Source: JAAYZM01 sp964510785
GTDB lineage: Bacteria > Actinomycetota > Actinomycetes > Actinomycetales > Cellulomonadaceae
Length of the DNA stretch: 31,188 nt
NCBI GenBank assembly: GCA_964510785.1
Contig: CAZECM010000037.1
Location: 1-31,188, forward strand
Direction of reading: 5' to 3'
Numbering within the stretch: position 1 is the stretch's first letter; the number at the start of each line of letters is the position of its first letter. A model generated the notes under the pieces. It was not told where the DNA came from. It saw only the letters and a program-made list of their open reading frames with translations, and made no database searches. Shown here piece after piece: positions 7,364 through 14,245 of the stretch. A program made the position numbers and the translations under genes.

Positions 7364-8644
7364 GTGTCCCTCATCCCGACCGTCTTCGCGCCGAGCGCCG
7401 TCCGGCGTGCCGAGCGCGCCGTCTTCGTCGTCTTCGCGCTCAACGGCTTCCACTTCGCCAACTTCGCCGCGCGCGTCCCCTCCGTGCGAGACGGCCTGGA
7501 GCTGTCCCCGCAGCAGATGGGGCTGCTCCTGCTCGTCGGCTCGATCGGCTCGCTCGTCGCGCTGCCCGTCTCGGGCCTCCTCGTGCAGCGGTTCGGTGCC
7601 GCGCTCACGGTGCGCTGCTTCGCGGTCCTGAACGTCTCGGGCCTCCTGCTCGCTGCGACGATGGTCGAGGCCGGGGCGCCCGTGCTCGTCGCGGCGAGCA
7701 TGTTCGTCTTCTGCGTCGGCACGTCCGTGTGGGACTCGGCGATGAACCTCGAGGGCACGGTCGTGGAGCGCCACCGCGGCGTGACGATCCTGCCGCGCCT
7801 GCACGCGGGCTTCTCGCTCGGCACCGTCGCGGGCGCCGCCACGGGGGCGCTCGCCGCCTGGACGCACCTCTCGCTCGTGCCCCACTTCCTCATGGTCCTG
7901 CTGCCCTCGCTCGCCGTGGTGCTCCTCGTGACGCGCGCCTTCCTGCCGCTCGAGACGGTGGCCGACGGCGAGGCGTCCGCGACCTCCGACCCCGGCGACG
8001 GGGCGAACGGCGACCGGGCGAGCACGAACCGGGCGAACGCCGGCCGCGCAGCGCGCGCGTGGAGCGAACCGCGCACCCTGCTGCTCGGTCTCGTCGTCCT
8101 CGCGGCCGCGATCACGGAGGGCTCGGCGAACGACTGGATGGCGCTCGCCGTCGTCGACGGCTTCGACGTGACCAACGCGACGGGTGCCGTGTTCTTCGGA
8201 GTGTTCGTCGCGGCGATGACCGTGGGCCGGTTCGCGGGCGGGGCGGTGCTCGACCGCTTCGGCCGCGTCGTGGTGCTCCGGGCCTCGGCCGCGCTCGCCA
8301 TCGCGGGGCTCCTGCTGTTCGCGCTGCCGCCGAGCCTCGCGCTGACCGCCGTCGGCGCCGTGCTGTGGGGTCTCGGTGCGGCCGTGGGCTTCCCCGTGGG
8401 CATCTCCGCCGCGGCCGACGACCCGGCGCACGCTGCGATGCGGGTGCCCGTCGTGGCCACGATCGGGTACTCCGCCTTCCTCGTGGGCCCGCCGGCGCTC
8501 GGGTTCCTCGCGGACGTCGTCGGCTACCGCTACGCGATGCTCGCGATCGTCGTGCCCGCCGTCCTCTCCCTCGTCGTGGCGGGCGTCGCACGGCCCGTCG
8601 CCCCGGCCGAGGAGCCGGCCCCGCGGGCTAGCCTGGAGGCATGA
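7364..8644 (+). CDS. MFS transporter, second of a tandem pair
   Basis: A 426-residue protein from GTG 7364; AGGAAT overlapping the previous stop is the ribosome site. It aligns with the preceding transporter throughout: RVPSVRDGLELSPQQMG, EGSANDWMALAVVDGF, VLDRFGRVVVLRAS and similar segments, with the same length, so the two arose by tandem duplication and diverged. A Ser/Gly/Asn-rich central loop around residues 200-230 (DPGDGANGDRASTNRANAG) separates the two six-helix halves. Its stop overlaps the murB ATG by four bases. Substrate unknown; the pair might act as separate transporters of related compounds or as a heterodimer. Confidence 0.86.
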   Translation: MSLIPTVFAPSAVRRAERAVFVVFALNGFHFANFAARVPSVRDGLELSPQQMGLLLLVGSIGSLVALPVSGLLVQRFGAALTVRCFAVLNVSGLLLAATMVEAGAPVLVAASMFVFCVGTSVWDSAMNLEGTVVERHRGVTILPRLHAGFSLGTVAGAATGALAAWTHLSLVPHFLMVLLPSLAVVLLVTRAFLPLETVADGEASATSDPGDGANGDRASTNRANAGRAARAWSEPRTLLLGLVVLAAAITEGSANDWMALAVVDGFDVTNATGAVFFGVFVAAMTVGRFAGGAVLDRFGRVVVLRASAALAIAGLLLFALPPSLALTAVGAVLWGLGAAVGFPVGISAAADDPAHAAMRVPVVATIGYSAFLVGPPALGFLADVVGYRYAMLAIVVPAVLSLVVAGVARPVAPAEEPAPRASLEA

Positions 8645-9708
8645 GCACTCGCCTCGCGGACCTGACCACGCTGCGTGTCGGCGGCCCCGCCGGGCGCTAC
8701 GTCGAGGCCAAGAGCGAGGCCGAGCTGATCGAGGCCGTGCAGGGCGCCGACGCCGACGGCGAGCCGCTCCTCGTGGTCGGCGGTGGCTCGAACCTCCTCG
8801 TCGGTGACACCGGCTTCGACGGTCTCGTGCTGCGCGACGCCCGCACCGAGCTCGACGCCCCGGACGCCTCCGCGTGCGCGGGCACCTCGCTCACCGTGGC
8901 CGCCGGGACGGACTGGGACGACGTGGTCCAGCTCGCGATCGCGAACCGCTGGGTGGGCATCGAGGCGCTCTCCGGCATCCCCGGCAGCGCCGGTGCGACC
9001 CCCGTGCAGAACGTCGGGGCGTACGGCCAGGAGGTCGCCCAGACCATCTCCACCGTGCGGGTGTGGGACCGCGCGCGCTCGCGGGTGCGCACGCTCGCCC
9101 TCACCGACCTGGGGTTCGGCTACCGCACGAGCGTCCTCAAGCGTTCGATGCGCCCCGGACCCGACGTCGAGGCGTGGCACCCCACGCCGCGCTACGTCGT
9201 GCTCGACGTGACCTTCCAGCTGCGTTGGGGCGACCTGTCGGCGCCGATCGCCTACGGGGAGCTCGCCGCGCGGCTCGGGGTCGAGGTCGGTGCCCGGGCG
9301 CCGCTCGCCGAGGTGCGCGAGGCCGTGCTCGAGCTGCGCCGGGGCAAGGGCATGGTGCTCGACGCCGCGGACCACGACACGTGGAGCGCAGGCTCGTTCT
9401 TCACCAACCCCGTGCTCGAGGCCGGTGGGCTCGCCGGGGTCCCGTCCGAGGCGCCCCGCTGGTCCGCCGGCCCGGGCCTCACCAAGGTGAGCGCCGCGTG
9501 GCTCATCGAGCACTCGGGCTTCTCGAAGGGCTACGGACTCCCCGGCCCCGCGGCCCTGTCGACCAAGCACACCCTCGCCCTCACCAACCGCGGCACCGCG
9601 ACGGCCGAGGACCTCCTCGCCCTCGCCCGCCACATCCGCGACACGGTCCACGCCACCTTCGCGGTGCCCCTGGTCCCCGAACCCGTCCTGGTCCCCACCC
9701 CCCTCTAG
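8641..9708 (+). CDS. murB: UDP-N-acetylenolpyruvoylglucosamine reductase (MurB)
   Basis: A 355-residue FAD enzyme that reduces UDP-GlcNAc-enolpyruvate to UDP-MurNAc with NADPH in peptidoglycan synthesis. Visible motifs are TTLRVGGPA at the N-terminus, the FAD-binding VVGGGSNLLV (around residue 41), GIPGSAGATPVQNVGAYGQE, GYRTS (substrate and catalytic region), GSFFTNPV with the proton-donor serine, and a C-terminal VPEPVLV segment carrying the conserved glutamate. ATG 8641 overlaps the preceding MFS stop (ATGA) with CTGGAGGC upstream, so translation is coupled to the transporter. An essential gene tied to a LacI-controlled transporter pair is odd; an additional promoter inside the MFS gene is likely. 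Identification is secure. Confidence 0.97.
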   Translation: MSTRLADLTTLRVGGPAGRYVEAKSEAELIEAVQGADADGEPLLVVGGGSNLLVGDTGFDGLVLRDARTELDAPDASACAGTSLTVAAGTDWDDVVQLAIANRWVGIEALSGIPGSAGATPVQNVGAYGQEVAQTISTVRVWDRARSRVRTLALTDLGFGYRTSVLKRSMRPGPDVEAWHPTPRYVVLDVTFQLRWGDLSAPIAYGELAARLGVEVGARAPLAEVREAVLELRRGKGMVLDAADHDTWSAGSFFTNPVLEAGGLAGVPSEAPRWSAGPGLTKVSAAWLIEHSGFSKGYGLPGPAALSTKHTLALTNRGTATAEDLLALARHIRDTVHATFAVPLVPEPVLVPTPL

Positions 9709-9732
9709 CCCCGCCCCGCCCGCCCCGCGAGG

Positions 9733-9790
9733 TAGGTCGGAGCGCGGTGAGGTAGGTCCGTGGCGGCACTACTTCGCGCGCTCAGACCTA
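9733..9790. terminator. Candidate bidirectional terminator between murB and the deaminase gene
   Basis: TAGGTCGGAGCGCG (9733-9746) and its near-complement at 9777-9790 form a 14-bp stem with one mismatch; the right arm includes the stop codon of the convergent gene. The repeated word AGGTAGGTC at 9730-9738 and 9750-9758 gives an alternative pairing. The loop is 30 nt, so this may be a folded spacer rather than a strict intrinsic terminator. Confidence 0.45.
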
Positions 9791-10840
9791 CGTCGCGGGG
9801 GCGGGTGGCGGGTCGGAGAGCCAGGTGGTCACGCCGGCGAGGAGGCGGGACTTGGTCGAGCCCGGTGCGCGGCTCGAGCGGATCGAGGAGCGGGCCAGCT
9901 CGGCCAGCGCGTCGTCGTCGAAGCCGTGCACCGTGCGCGCAGCCTCGTACTGCGCCACGAGCCGCGAGCCGAACAGCAGCGGGTCGTCGGCGCCGAGCGC
10001 GACCTGCGCCCCGGCCGCCACGAGGGCGCGCAGCGGCACGGCGTCGTCGTCGCGGTAGACGCCGAGCGAGACGTTCGACGCCGGGCACACCTCGAGCGCG
10101 ATCCCCGCGGTGACGGCGCGTTCCAGGACGTGCGGGTCCTCGACGCTGCGCACGCCGTGCCCGAGCCGGTCCGGGTGCAGCGCCCCGACGAGCTCGGCCA
10201 CGTGATCCGCCCCGAGCAGCTCCCCGCCGTGCGGCACCGCGGCGAGGCCGGCCCGCCGCGCGATGTCGAACGCCGGCGCGAACTCGGCCGTCGAGCCGCG
10301 CCGCTCGTCGTTGCTCAGCCCGAACCCCACGACCTCGCCCGCACCGTCACCGGCGTAGCGGGCGGCGAGCCGGGCGAGGGTGCGCGCTTCGAGCGGATGA
10401 CGCATCCGCGAGGCGGCGACGACGACAGCGACCTCCGTGCCCGTGCGCGCGCTCGCGGCGCGTGCCTCGTCGAGCACGATCTCGATCGCTGGCGTGATCC
10501 CACCCACGAACGGGGCGTACGACGTCGGGTCCACCTGGATCTCGAGGCGTCCCGAGCCCTCCGCGGCGTCGTCCTCGGCGGCCTCGGCGACGATCCGCCT
10601 CATGTCCGCCTCGGAGCGCACGCACGCGCGTGCCGCGTCGTAGAGCCGTTGGAACCGGAACCACCCGCGCTCGTCGGCGGGGAGGCGCAGGGGATCGAGG
10701 CCGCCGTCGTCGTCCGCCCGCAGTGCCGCCGGAAGGCGGACGCCGTGCTGCGCCGCGAGGTCCGCGAGCGTGGCCGGTCGCATCGAGCCGGTGAAGTGCA
10801 GGTGCAGGTGCGCCTTGGGCAGCAGGGAGAGGTCGCGCAC
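9788..10840 (-). CDS. add: Adenosine deaminase family protein
   Basis: A 350-residue amidohydrolase starting at GTG 10840 (VRDLSLLPKAHLHLHFTGSM); the much longer open frame upstream is an antisense artefact. All metal and catalytic positions of the ADA family are visible in order: the HLH pair in KAHLHLHFTG near residue 12, HGGE (His ligand and proton-relay Glu), RLGHGVRS (catalytic His) and LGADDPLLF with the Asp-Asp pair. Such enzymes deaminate adenosine or deoxyadenosine to inosine for purine salvage. Some relatives act on adenine or aminofutalosine, so substrate assignment is moderate. It is divergent from an APH-fold phosphotransferase across 90 bp and convergent with murB. Confidence 0.87.
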   Translation of the reverse strand: MRDLSLLPKAHLHLHFTGSMRPATLADLAAQHGVRLPAALRADDDGGLDPLRLPADERGWFRFQRLYDAARACVRSEADMRRIVAEAAEDDAAEGSGRLEIQVDPTSYAPFVGGITPAIEIVLDEARAASARTGTEVAVVVAASRMRHPLEARTLARLAARYAGDGAGEVVGFGLSNDERRGSTAEFAPAFDIARRAGLAAVPHGGELLGADHVAELVGALHPDRLGHGVRSVEDPHVLERAVTAGIALEVCPASNVSLGVYRDDDAVPLRALVAAGAQVALGADDPLLFGSRLVAQYEAARTVHGFDDDALAELARSSIRSSRAPGSTKSRLLAGVTTWLSDPPPAPAT

Positions 10841-10868
10841 CTCGCGAGTCTGCCAGCAGCGTGGCGGT

Positions 10869-10886
10869 GACGAGAGCTCTCTCACC
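10869..10886. promoter_or_regulatory. Variant of the GAGAG..CTCTC inverted repeat, between add and the phosphotransferase gene
   Basis: GACGAGAGCTCTCTCACC matches 15 of 18 positions of the GATGAGAGTTCTCTCATC element at 12308-12325. It lies in the 90-bp divergent gap. Unlike the two downstream copies it lacks the following 11-bp-phased TCTC words and TTGACG, so it may be a weaker site or coincidental. Confidence 0.35.
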
Positions 10887-10930
10887 GGACAACCGGCACA
10901 CGGCGGCCCGTGACGTGGTGTGCTTATGCG

Positions 10931-12301
10931 ATGAATCGTCCCGTCACCGACCCGAGGTCCGGGGCCGCCGTGCCTGCGAGCGCGCGCGTGAGCGGCGGCG
11001 CACCCGAGTCCGTGGCGGCGCAGGAGCGGGCGGCGCTCGCCCTCCTGACGGCTCCGACGGTGAGGGACCTGCTGCGAGCGGCCCTCGCCAAGGACGGGGC
11101 GCGGCTCACGGGCTGGGAGGTCCACGAGCTGCACCACAGGCCCGGGGCCGGCGTCACCGTCGGCTACACCGTGACGTACGAGGCGCAAGGCGTCGCCCGC
11201 TCGGACTACCTCCTGCTCAGCACGGCGAGGCTCTCGCACGAAGCGGTCGAGGCCGGCCGCGCCGTGGTGCTCGACGACGGTCACACCACGGTGTTCGCCT
11301 GGCGCCATCCGCTCGACCCGGAGCTGCCGGCCCTCGAGCGCGCGTGCGACCCGGCCCGCGTCTCCCAGCTCCTCGCGGAGGCGGGATTCGGAGTCTCGCC
11401 CCAGGGCGCCGACGTCGAGCTGCTCGCGTACCGACCCACCCGGCGGGCCGTCCTGCGCGTGCGTTCGGGCGCGGCCACGTGGTACCTCAAGGTGCTGCGC
11501 CCCGACCAGGTGGAGCCGATCCGGTCCCGCCACGCCCTCCTCGCCGAGGCGGGGCTCCCGACGCCGCGCGTGCTCCTCGCTCACACCGAGGGGCTCGTGG
11601 TGCTCAACGAGCTCGGGGGGACCCCGCTCGCCTCGGCGCTCGCGGCCGACGGTGCCGCCGACCTCGACCCGCTGCGGCTCGTCGAGGTGCTCGACCGGCT
11701 CCCCGCGACGCTCCTCGACCTCAAGCGCCGGCCCGCGTGGACGGACCGGATCGCCCACCACGGCCAGGCCGCGCAGGCGGCGCTCCCGGAGGAGGCCCAG
11801 CGGATCGCCGCCGTCGTCGCCCGGGTGCAGACGGGCAGCGAGCACGCCGACCTGGGGCCGGTCGTCCCGACGCACGGCGACTTCTACGAGGCCCAGCTCT
11901 TCGTGGCCGACGGCGAGGTCGTCGGGTTGCTCGACGTCGACACCGCGGGTCCCGGTTCGCGGGTCGACGACCTCGCGTGCCTGCTCGGCCACCTCGACGT
12001 GCTCCCGGCCCTCGCGCCGAACGTCTACCCGCACGTGCCCGCCGTCGTCGAGCGGTGGCTCGCGGCCTTCGACGACACGGTCGATCCCGTCGCGCTGCGC
12101 CTGCGCACGGCCGGCGTCGTGCTGTCCCTCGTGGCCGGCGCACGGACGAAGGACGAGGGGCGCTCGCGGCTCGCGCGTGCGGAGGCGTGGCTCGACGGCG
12201 CGGCGTTGCGCAAGCTGTGGCAGATCGTGGGCGCCCCGCGGCTCGCGGAGCAGACGGCGTACAACCTCGCGCTCGCCACCGAGGGCAGGCTCGAGGACTG
12301 A
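10931..12301 (+). CDS. Aminoglycoside-phosphotransferase-fold kinase of unknown substrate
   Basis: A 456-residue protein from ATG 10931; GTG 10910 is in frame and would add seven residues, and neither has a strong ribosome site. The C-terminal two thirds shows an APH/choline-kinase fold: a probable ATP-binding lysine in TWYLKVLRP (Lys187), the catalytic loop THGDFYEAQLF (Asp317) and the metal-binding LLDVDTAGPG (Asp335/Asp337). The usual Asn of the HGDxxxxN loop is Gln (residue 322), which may lower activity or mark a subfamily. The N-terminal 150 residues, rich in charged residues, are not assignable by eye. Neighbours give little clue. A resistance role should not be assumed from the fold; small-metabolite kinases are commoner. 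Confidence 0.7.
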   Translation: MNRPVTDPRSGAAVPASARVSGGAPESVAAQERAALALLTAPTVRDLLRAALAKDGARLTGWEVHELHHRPGAGVTVGYTVTYEAQGVARSDYLLLSTARLSHEAVEAGRAVVLDDGHTTVFAWRHPLDPELPALERACDPARVSQLLAEAGFGVSPQGADVELLAYRPTRRAVLRVRSGAATWYLKVLRPDQVEPIRSRHALLAEAGLPTPRVLLAHTEGLVVLNELGGTPLASALAADGAADLDPLRLVEVLDRLPATLLDLKRRPAWTDRIAHHGQAAQAALPEEAQRIAAVVARVQTGSEHADLGPVVPTHGDFYEAQLFVADGEVVGLLDVDTAGPGSRVDDLACLLGHLDVLPALAPNVYPHVPAVVERWLAAFDDTVDPVALRLRTAGVVLSLVAGARTKDEGRSRLARAEAWLDGAALRKLWQIVGAPRLAEQTAYNLALATEGRLED

Positions 12302-12307
12302 CGGGTT

Positions 12308-12346
12308 GATGAGAGTTCTCTCATCTGCCTCTCCTTGACGTCTCAT
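12308..12346 (+). promoter_or_regulatory. Promoter with tandem 11-bp-phased TCTCAT sites (first Ser-Pro-repeat gene)
   Basis: GATGAGAGTTCTCTCATC (12308-12325) is a perfect 8-bp-arm inverted repeat. From its right arm onward the words TCTCAT (12319), TCTCCT (12330) and TCTCAT (12341) recur every 11 bp. A -35-like TTGACG lies at 12335-12340 between the second and third words. At the 17-bp position only a poor -10 (GAGGTG) is present, as in activator-dependent promoters. The arrangement recurs at 12852-12888 and, in part, before the kinase gene at 15766-15782. Confidence 0.6.
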
Positions 12347-12410
12347 GCCGCTGCGGTGAGGTGAGGGTGGACGTCGTGGGCGCGACTGCGCCATGAGGAA
12401 GGACCTTCGC

Positions 12411-12848
12411 ATGAACTACAACACCCGCACCACGTGGCTCGTAGTCGGATCGCTCGGTGTCATCGGCATCGGCGGGAGCGCCGCCGCCGGAGTCGGGCCG
12501 TTCGCCCGCGACGCCGGTTCGAGCACCGAGTGGGACTCCGTCGAGCTGGACGGCGCTCCGGCCGGCGACTCGCCGTCGGCCACCCCCACCGCGCCGCCCT
12601 CCGCGACCGTGAGCCCCGCCGCGTCACCGACGGCCACGCAGAACACGTCGGCGACGACGACGGTCACCCCGGCGTCGGCGCGGTCCGCGGTCTCGACGAA
12701 GTCGCCGGCGTCGGCCAAGACACCCGTCTCGCCGAAGACCCCGGCGAGCCCCAGGTCCCCGGTCTCGCCACGGTCGCCCGCGTCGCCGAAGTCGCCCGCC
12801 TCGCCGGTCTCGCCTGCTTCCCCGCCGTCCGCCGACTCGGGCGACTGA
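12411..12848 (+). CDS. Small Ser-Pro-repeat protein, probably exported (first of a tandem pair)
   Basis: A 145-residue protein of unknown function. ATG 12411 is preferred over ATG 12393 because AGGAAGGA sits eight bases before it and because the paralogue then starts at the same place. A short basic N-terminus (MNYNTRTTW) is followed by a hydrophobic stretch, LVVGSLGVIGIGGSAAAG, that reads as a signal peptide or membrane anchor. The remainder is Ser/Thr/Pro/Ala-rich. A block SPTATQNTSATTT is shared with the paralogue, then a C-terminal tail of SPxSP/TPxSP units with Lys or Arg between (from about residue 100) precedes SADSGD. There is no LPXTG sorting signal and no cysteine. It is probably an extracytoplasmic, extended polypeptide, perhaps associated with the cell wall or a target for O-glycosylation. 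Its promoter suggests control by the adjacent two-component pair. Confidence 0.75.
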   Translation: MNYNTRTTWLVVGSLGVIGIGGSAAAGVGPFARDAGSSTEWDSVELDGAPAGDSPSATPTAPPSATVSPAASPTATQNTSATTTVTPASARSAVSTKSPASAKTPVSPKTPASPRSPVSPRSPASPKSPASPVSPASPPSADSGD

Positions 12849-12851
12849 ACC

Positions 12852-12888
12852 TGAGAGTTCTCTCATCGGCCTCTCCTTGACGTCTCAT
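12852..12888 (+). promoter_or_regulatory. Promoter with tandem 11-bp-phased TCTCAT sites (second Ser-Pro-repeat gene)
   Basis: This is nearly a copy of the element at 12308. TGAGAGTTCTCTCA (12852-12865) is followed by TCTCAT (12861), TCTCCT (12872) and TCTCAT (12883), all 11 bp apart, with TTGACG at 12877-12882. A weak GAAGTA lies at the 17-bp -10 position. It begins only four bases after the preceding stop, so the second gene has its own promoter. Confidence 0.6.
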
Positions 12889-12966
12889 GGCGCCCCGGTG
12901 AAGTAGAGGTGTCAAGAAGACACGAACCCCGGTCACCACGGTGACCAGGCCTGGAAGGACCCTCTG

Positions 12967-13443
12967 ATGAAGCTCAACACCCGCAGCACGTGGCTCGTGG
13001 TCGGATCGCTCGGCGTCGTCGCCATCGGCGGTGGCGCGGCACTCGCCGACTCGAGCCTCGCCACCCCCGAGGTGACCGACGAGAACCGCGACGTCGAGGG
13101 CACCACGTCCCGTGCACCCGCGGTCGGCACGGCCGTCTCGCCGACGGCGACGCAGAACACCTCCGCGATCACGACGATCACCGCCGCGAGCATCGCCTCG
13201 GCGCAGACCGCCGTCTCGATCGCGTCCCCGAAGTCGCCGGTCTCGCCGAAGAGCCCCGTGTCGCCGAAGTCGCCGGTCTCGCCGAAGAGCCCCGTGTCCC
13301 CGAAGTCGCCGGCCTCGGCCCAGTCGCCCGTCTCGCCCCAGAGCCCGGCGAGCCCCAACTCCCCGGCAAGCCCGAAGTCCCCGGCGAGCCCCAGCTCCCC
13401 GAACAGCCCCGACTCCCCGCCCTCGGCCCCTTCCGCGGACTGA
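12967..13443 (+). CDS. Small Ser-Pro-repeat protein, probably exported (second of a tandem pair)
   Basis: A 158-residue paralogue of the preceding gene, starting at ATG 12967 with GGAAGGA upstream. The N-terminus MKLNTRSTWLVVGSLGV is nearly the same as the partner's, and the hydrophobic segment ends in a plausible signal-peptidase site (AALA then DSS). An acidic stretch (VTDENRDVEG) and the shared SPTATQNTSA block follow. From about residue 87 the chain is an uninterrupted SPxSP repeat (x mostly Lys, Val, Ala, then Gln, Asn, Ser, Asp), changing from Lys-rich to neutral and acidic toward the end at PSAD. There are no cysteines and no sorting motif. Function is unknown; a flexible wall-spanning or surface polypeptide is the most natural reading. 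It converges with the response-regulator gene across a strong hairpin. Confidence 0.75.
   Translation: MKLNTRSTWLVVGSLGVVAIGGGAALADSSLATPEVTDENRDVEGTTSRAPAVGTAVSPTATQNTSAITTITAASIASAQTAVSIASPKSPVSPKSPVSPKSPVSPKSPVSPKSPASAQSPVSPQSPASPNSPASPKSPASPSSPNSPDSPPSAPSAD
13225..13317 (+). repeat. 36-bp tandem repeat within the second Ser-Pro-repeat gene
   Basis: Units at 13225-13260 and 13261-13296 differ at one base, and a partial third unit continues to about 13317. Each unit encodes two SPKSPV-type hexapeptides with alternating codon choice. Because the length is a multiple of three, copy-number change would keep the frame. Confidence 0.85.
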
Positions 13444-13448
13444 CCTCT

Positions 13449-13565
13449 CCCTTCGCCGAAGTAGAGACGGCGGTCTCGAGATAGAGACCGCCGTCTCGTC
13501 GCGCCTCGAGTCGCGCCCCCACGCACCCTCTACTTCGCCGCGTGCATCTCTACTTCGGCGAAGGG
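13449..13565. repeat. 19-bp perfect inverted repeat flanking the convergent intergenic region
   Basis: The 19 bases at 13449-13467 (core TTCGCCGAAGTAGAGA) are exactly complementary to 13547-13565. The left arm overlaps the start of the terminator hairpin, and the right arm overlaps the stop codon and last codons of the response-regulator gene. A shorter TCTACTTCGCCG copy lies at 13529-13540. Whether this is a second, larger terminator structure or a remnant of a duplication is not clear. Confidence 0.7.
13464..13497. terminator. Bidirectional terminator between the Ser-Pro-repeat gene and the response regulator
   Basis: GAGACGGCGGTCTC (13464-13477) and its exact complement (13484-13497) form a 14-bp stem with a 6-nt loop. 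It sits 20 bases after one stop codon and about 50 bases after the other in the convergent arrangement. Confidence 0.8.
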
Positions 13566-14245
13566 TGGGGAAGGGGTTGGGCGGGGAGGCGGTAGCCCAT
13601 GCCGCGGACCGTCTCGATGGTGTCCTGGCCGAGCTTCTTGCGCAGGTAGCGCACGTAGACGTCTACGACGTTCGAGCCGGGGTCGAAGTCCATCCCCCAC
13701 ACCCGGGAGAGCAGCTGCTCGCGGGAGAGCACGTTGCCCGGGTTGCGCAGGAACATCTCCGCGAGGGCGAACTCGCGGGCGGACAGATCGACGTCCTTGC
13801 TCCCCACGCGGGCTCGCCGGGTGCGCAGGTCGAGCGACACGTCGCCCGCCGTGAGTACCGTGGCCTCGCCCGTCCCGGACCCGTTCTCCGAGCGCAGCCG
13901 CAGTCGCACTCGTGCGAGGAGCTCCTCGAAGCGGAACGGCTTGGGCATGTAGTCGTCCGCACCGCCCTCGAGCGCGGCGACCGTGTCCGTCACGGAGGAG
14001 CGCGCGGTCAGGACGATCACGGGCATCGAGTTGCGGGACTCGCGCAAGCGGCGCAGCACCGAGAAGCCGTCGGCGTCGGGCAGGCCGATGTCGAGGATGA
14101 GCAGGTCGAACTCCCCGGACCGGGCGTGCTCCCACGCCTCGTGCGCGGTCCCCACGGTCACGGGGGCGTACCCCGCCGCCTTGAGCCCCTTGGCCACGAA
14201 CGAGGCGATGCCCTCGTTGTCCTCCGCGATGAGCACCTGGCTCAC
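13550..14245 (-). CDS. OmpR/PhoB-type response regulator
   Basis: A 231-residue regulator starting at GTG 14245, which overlaps the kinase stop by four bases. The receiver domain has the acidic pocket (AEDN, residues 7-10), phospho-acceptor Asp52 in LLILDIGLPDADG, the LTARS threonine and the PKPF lysine. The C-terminal winged helix ends with the recognition region LSREQLLSRVWGMDFDPGSNVVDVYVRYLRKKLG and wing GMGYRL, the OmpR-family signature. It is the output of the kinase encoded just upstream in the same operon. Tandem 11-bp-spaced sites upstream of that operon and of the two adjacent Ser-Pro-repeat genes fit this class of dimeric DNA-binding domain, so those genes are the predicted targets. 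The last residues (QPLPHPSPK) are a short proline-rich tail. Confidence 0.93.
   Translation of the reverse strand: MSQVLIAEDNEGIASFVAKGLKAAGYAPVTVGTAHEAWEHARSGEFDLLILDIGLPDADGFSVLRRLRESRNSMPVIVLTARSSVTDTVAALEGGADDYMPKPFRFEELLARVRLRLRSENGSGTGEATVLTAGDVSLDLRTRRARVGSKDVDLSAREFALAEMFLRNPGNVLSREQLLSRVWGMDFDPGSNVVDVYVRYLRKKLGQDTIETVRGMGYRLPAQPLPHPSPK

Noticed and set aside
10931..12301. Aminoglycoside resistance gene
   Set aside because: Only the kinase fold is supported. The catalytic loop departs from the usual form, and no resistance context is present.
9788..12412. An 874-codon minus-strand frame continuous with the deaminase
   Set aside because: Only the part from 10840 down is deaminase-like; the upstream part is antisense to the phosphotransferase and the GTG at 10840 gives the normal family N-terminus.
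13225..13317. CRISPR or minisatellite outside genes
   Set aside because: The 36-bp units are contiguous, in frame and encode the Ser-Pro repeat.
12411..13443. LPXTG-anchored surface proteins
   Set aside because: Neither C-terminus has a sorting motif, hydrophobic segment or basic tail.
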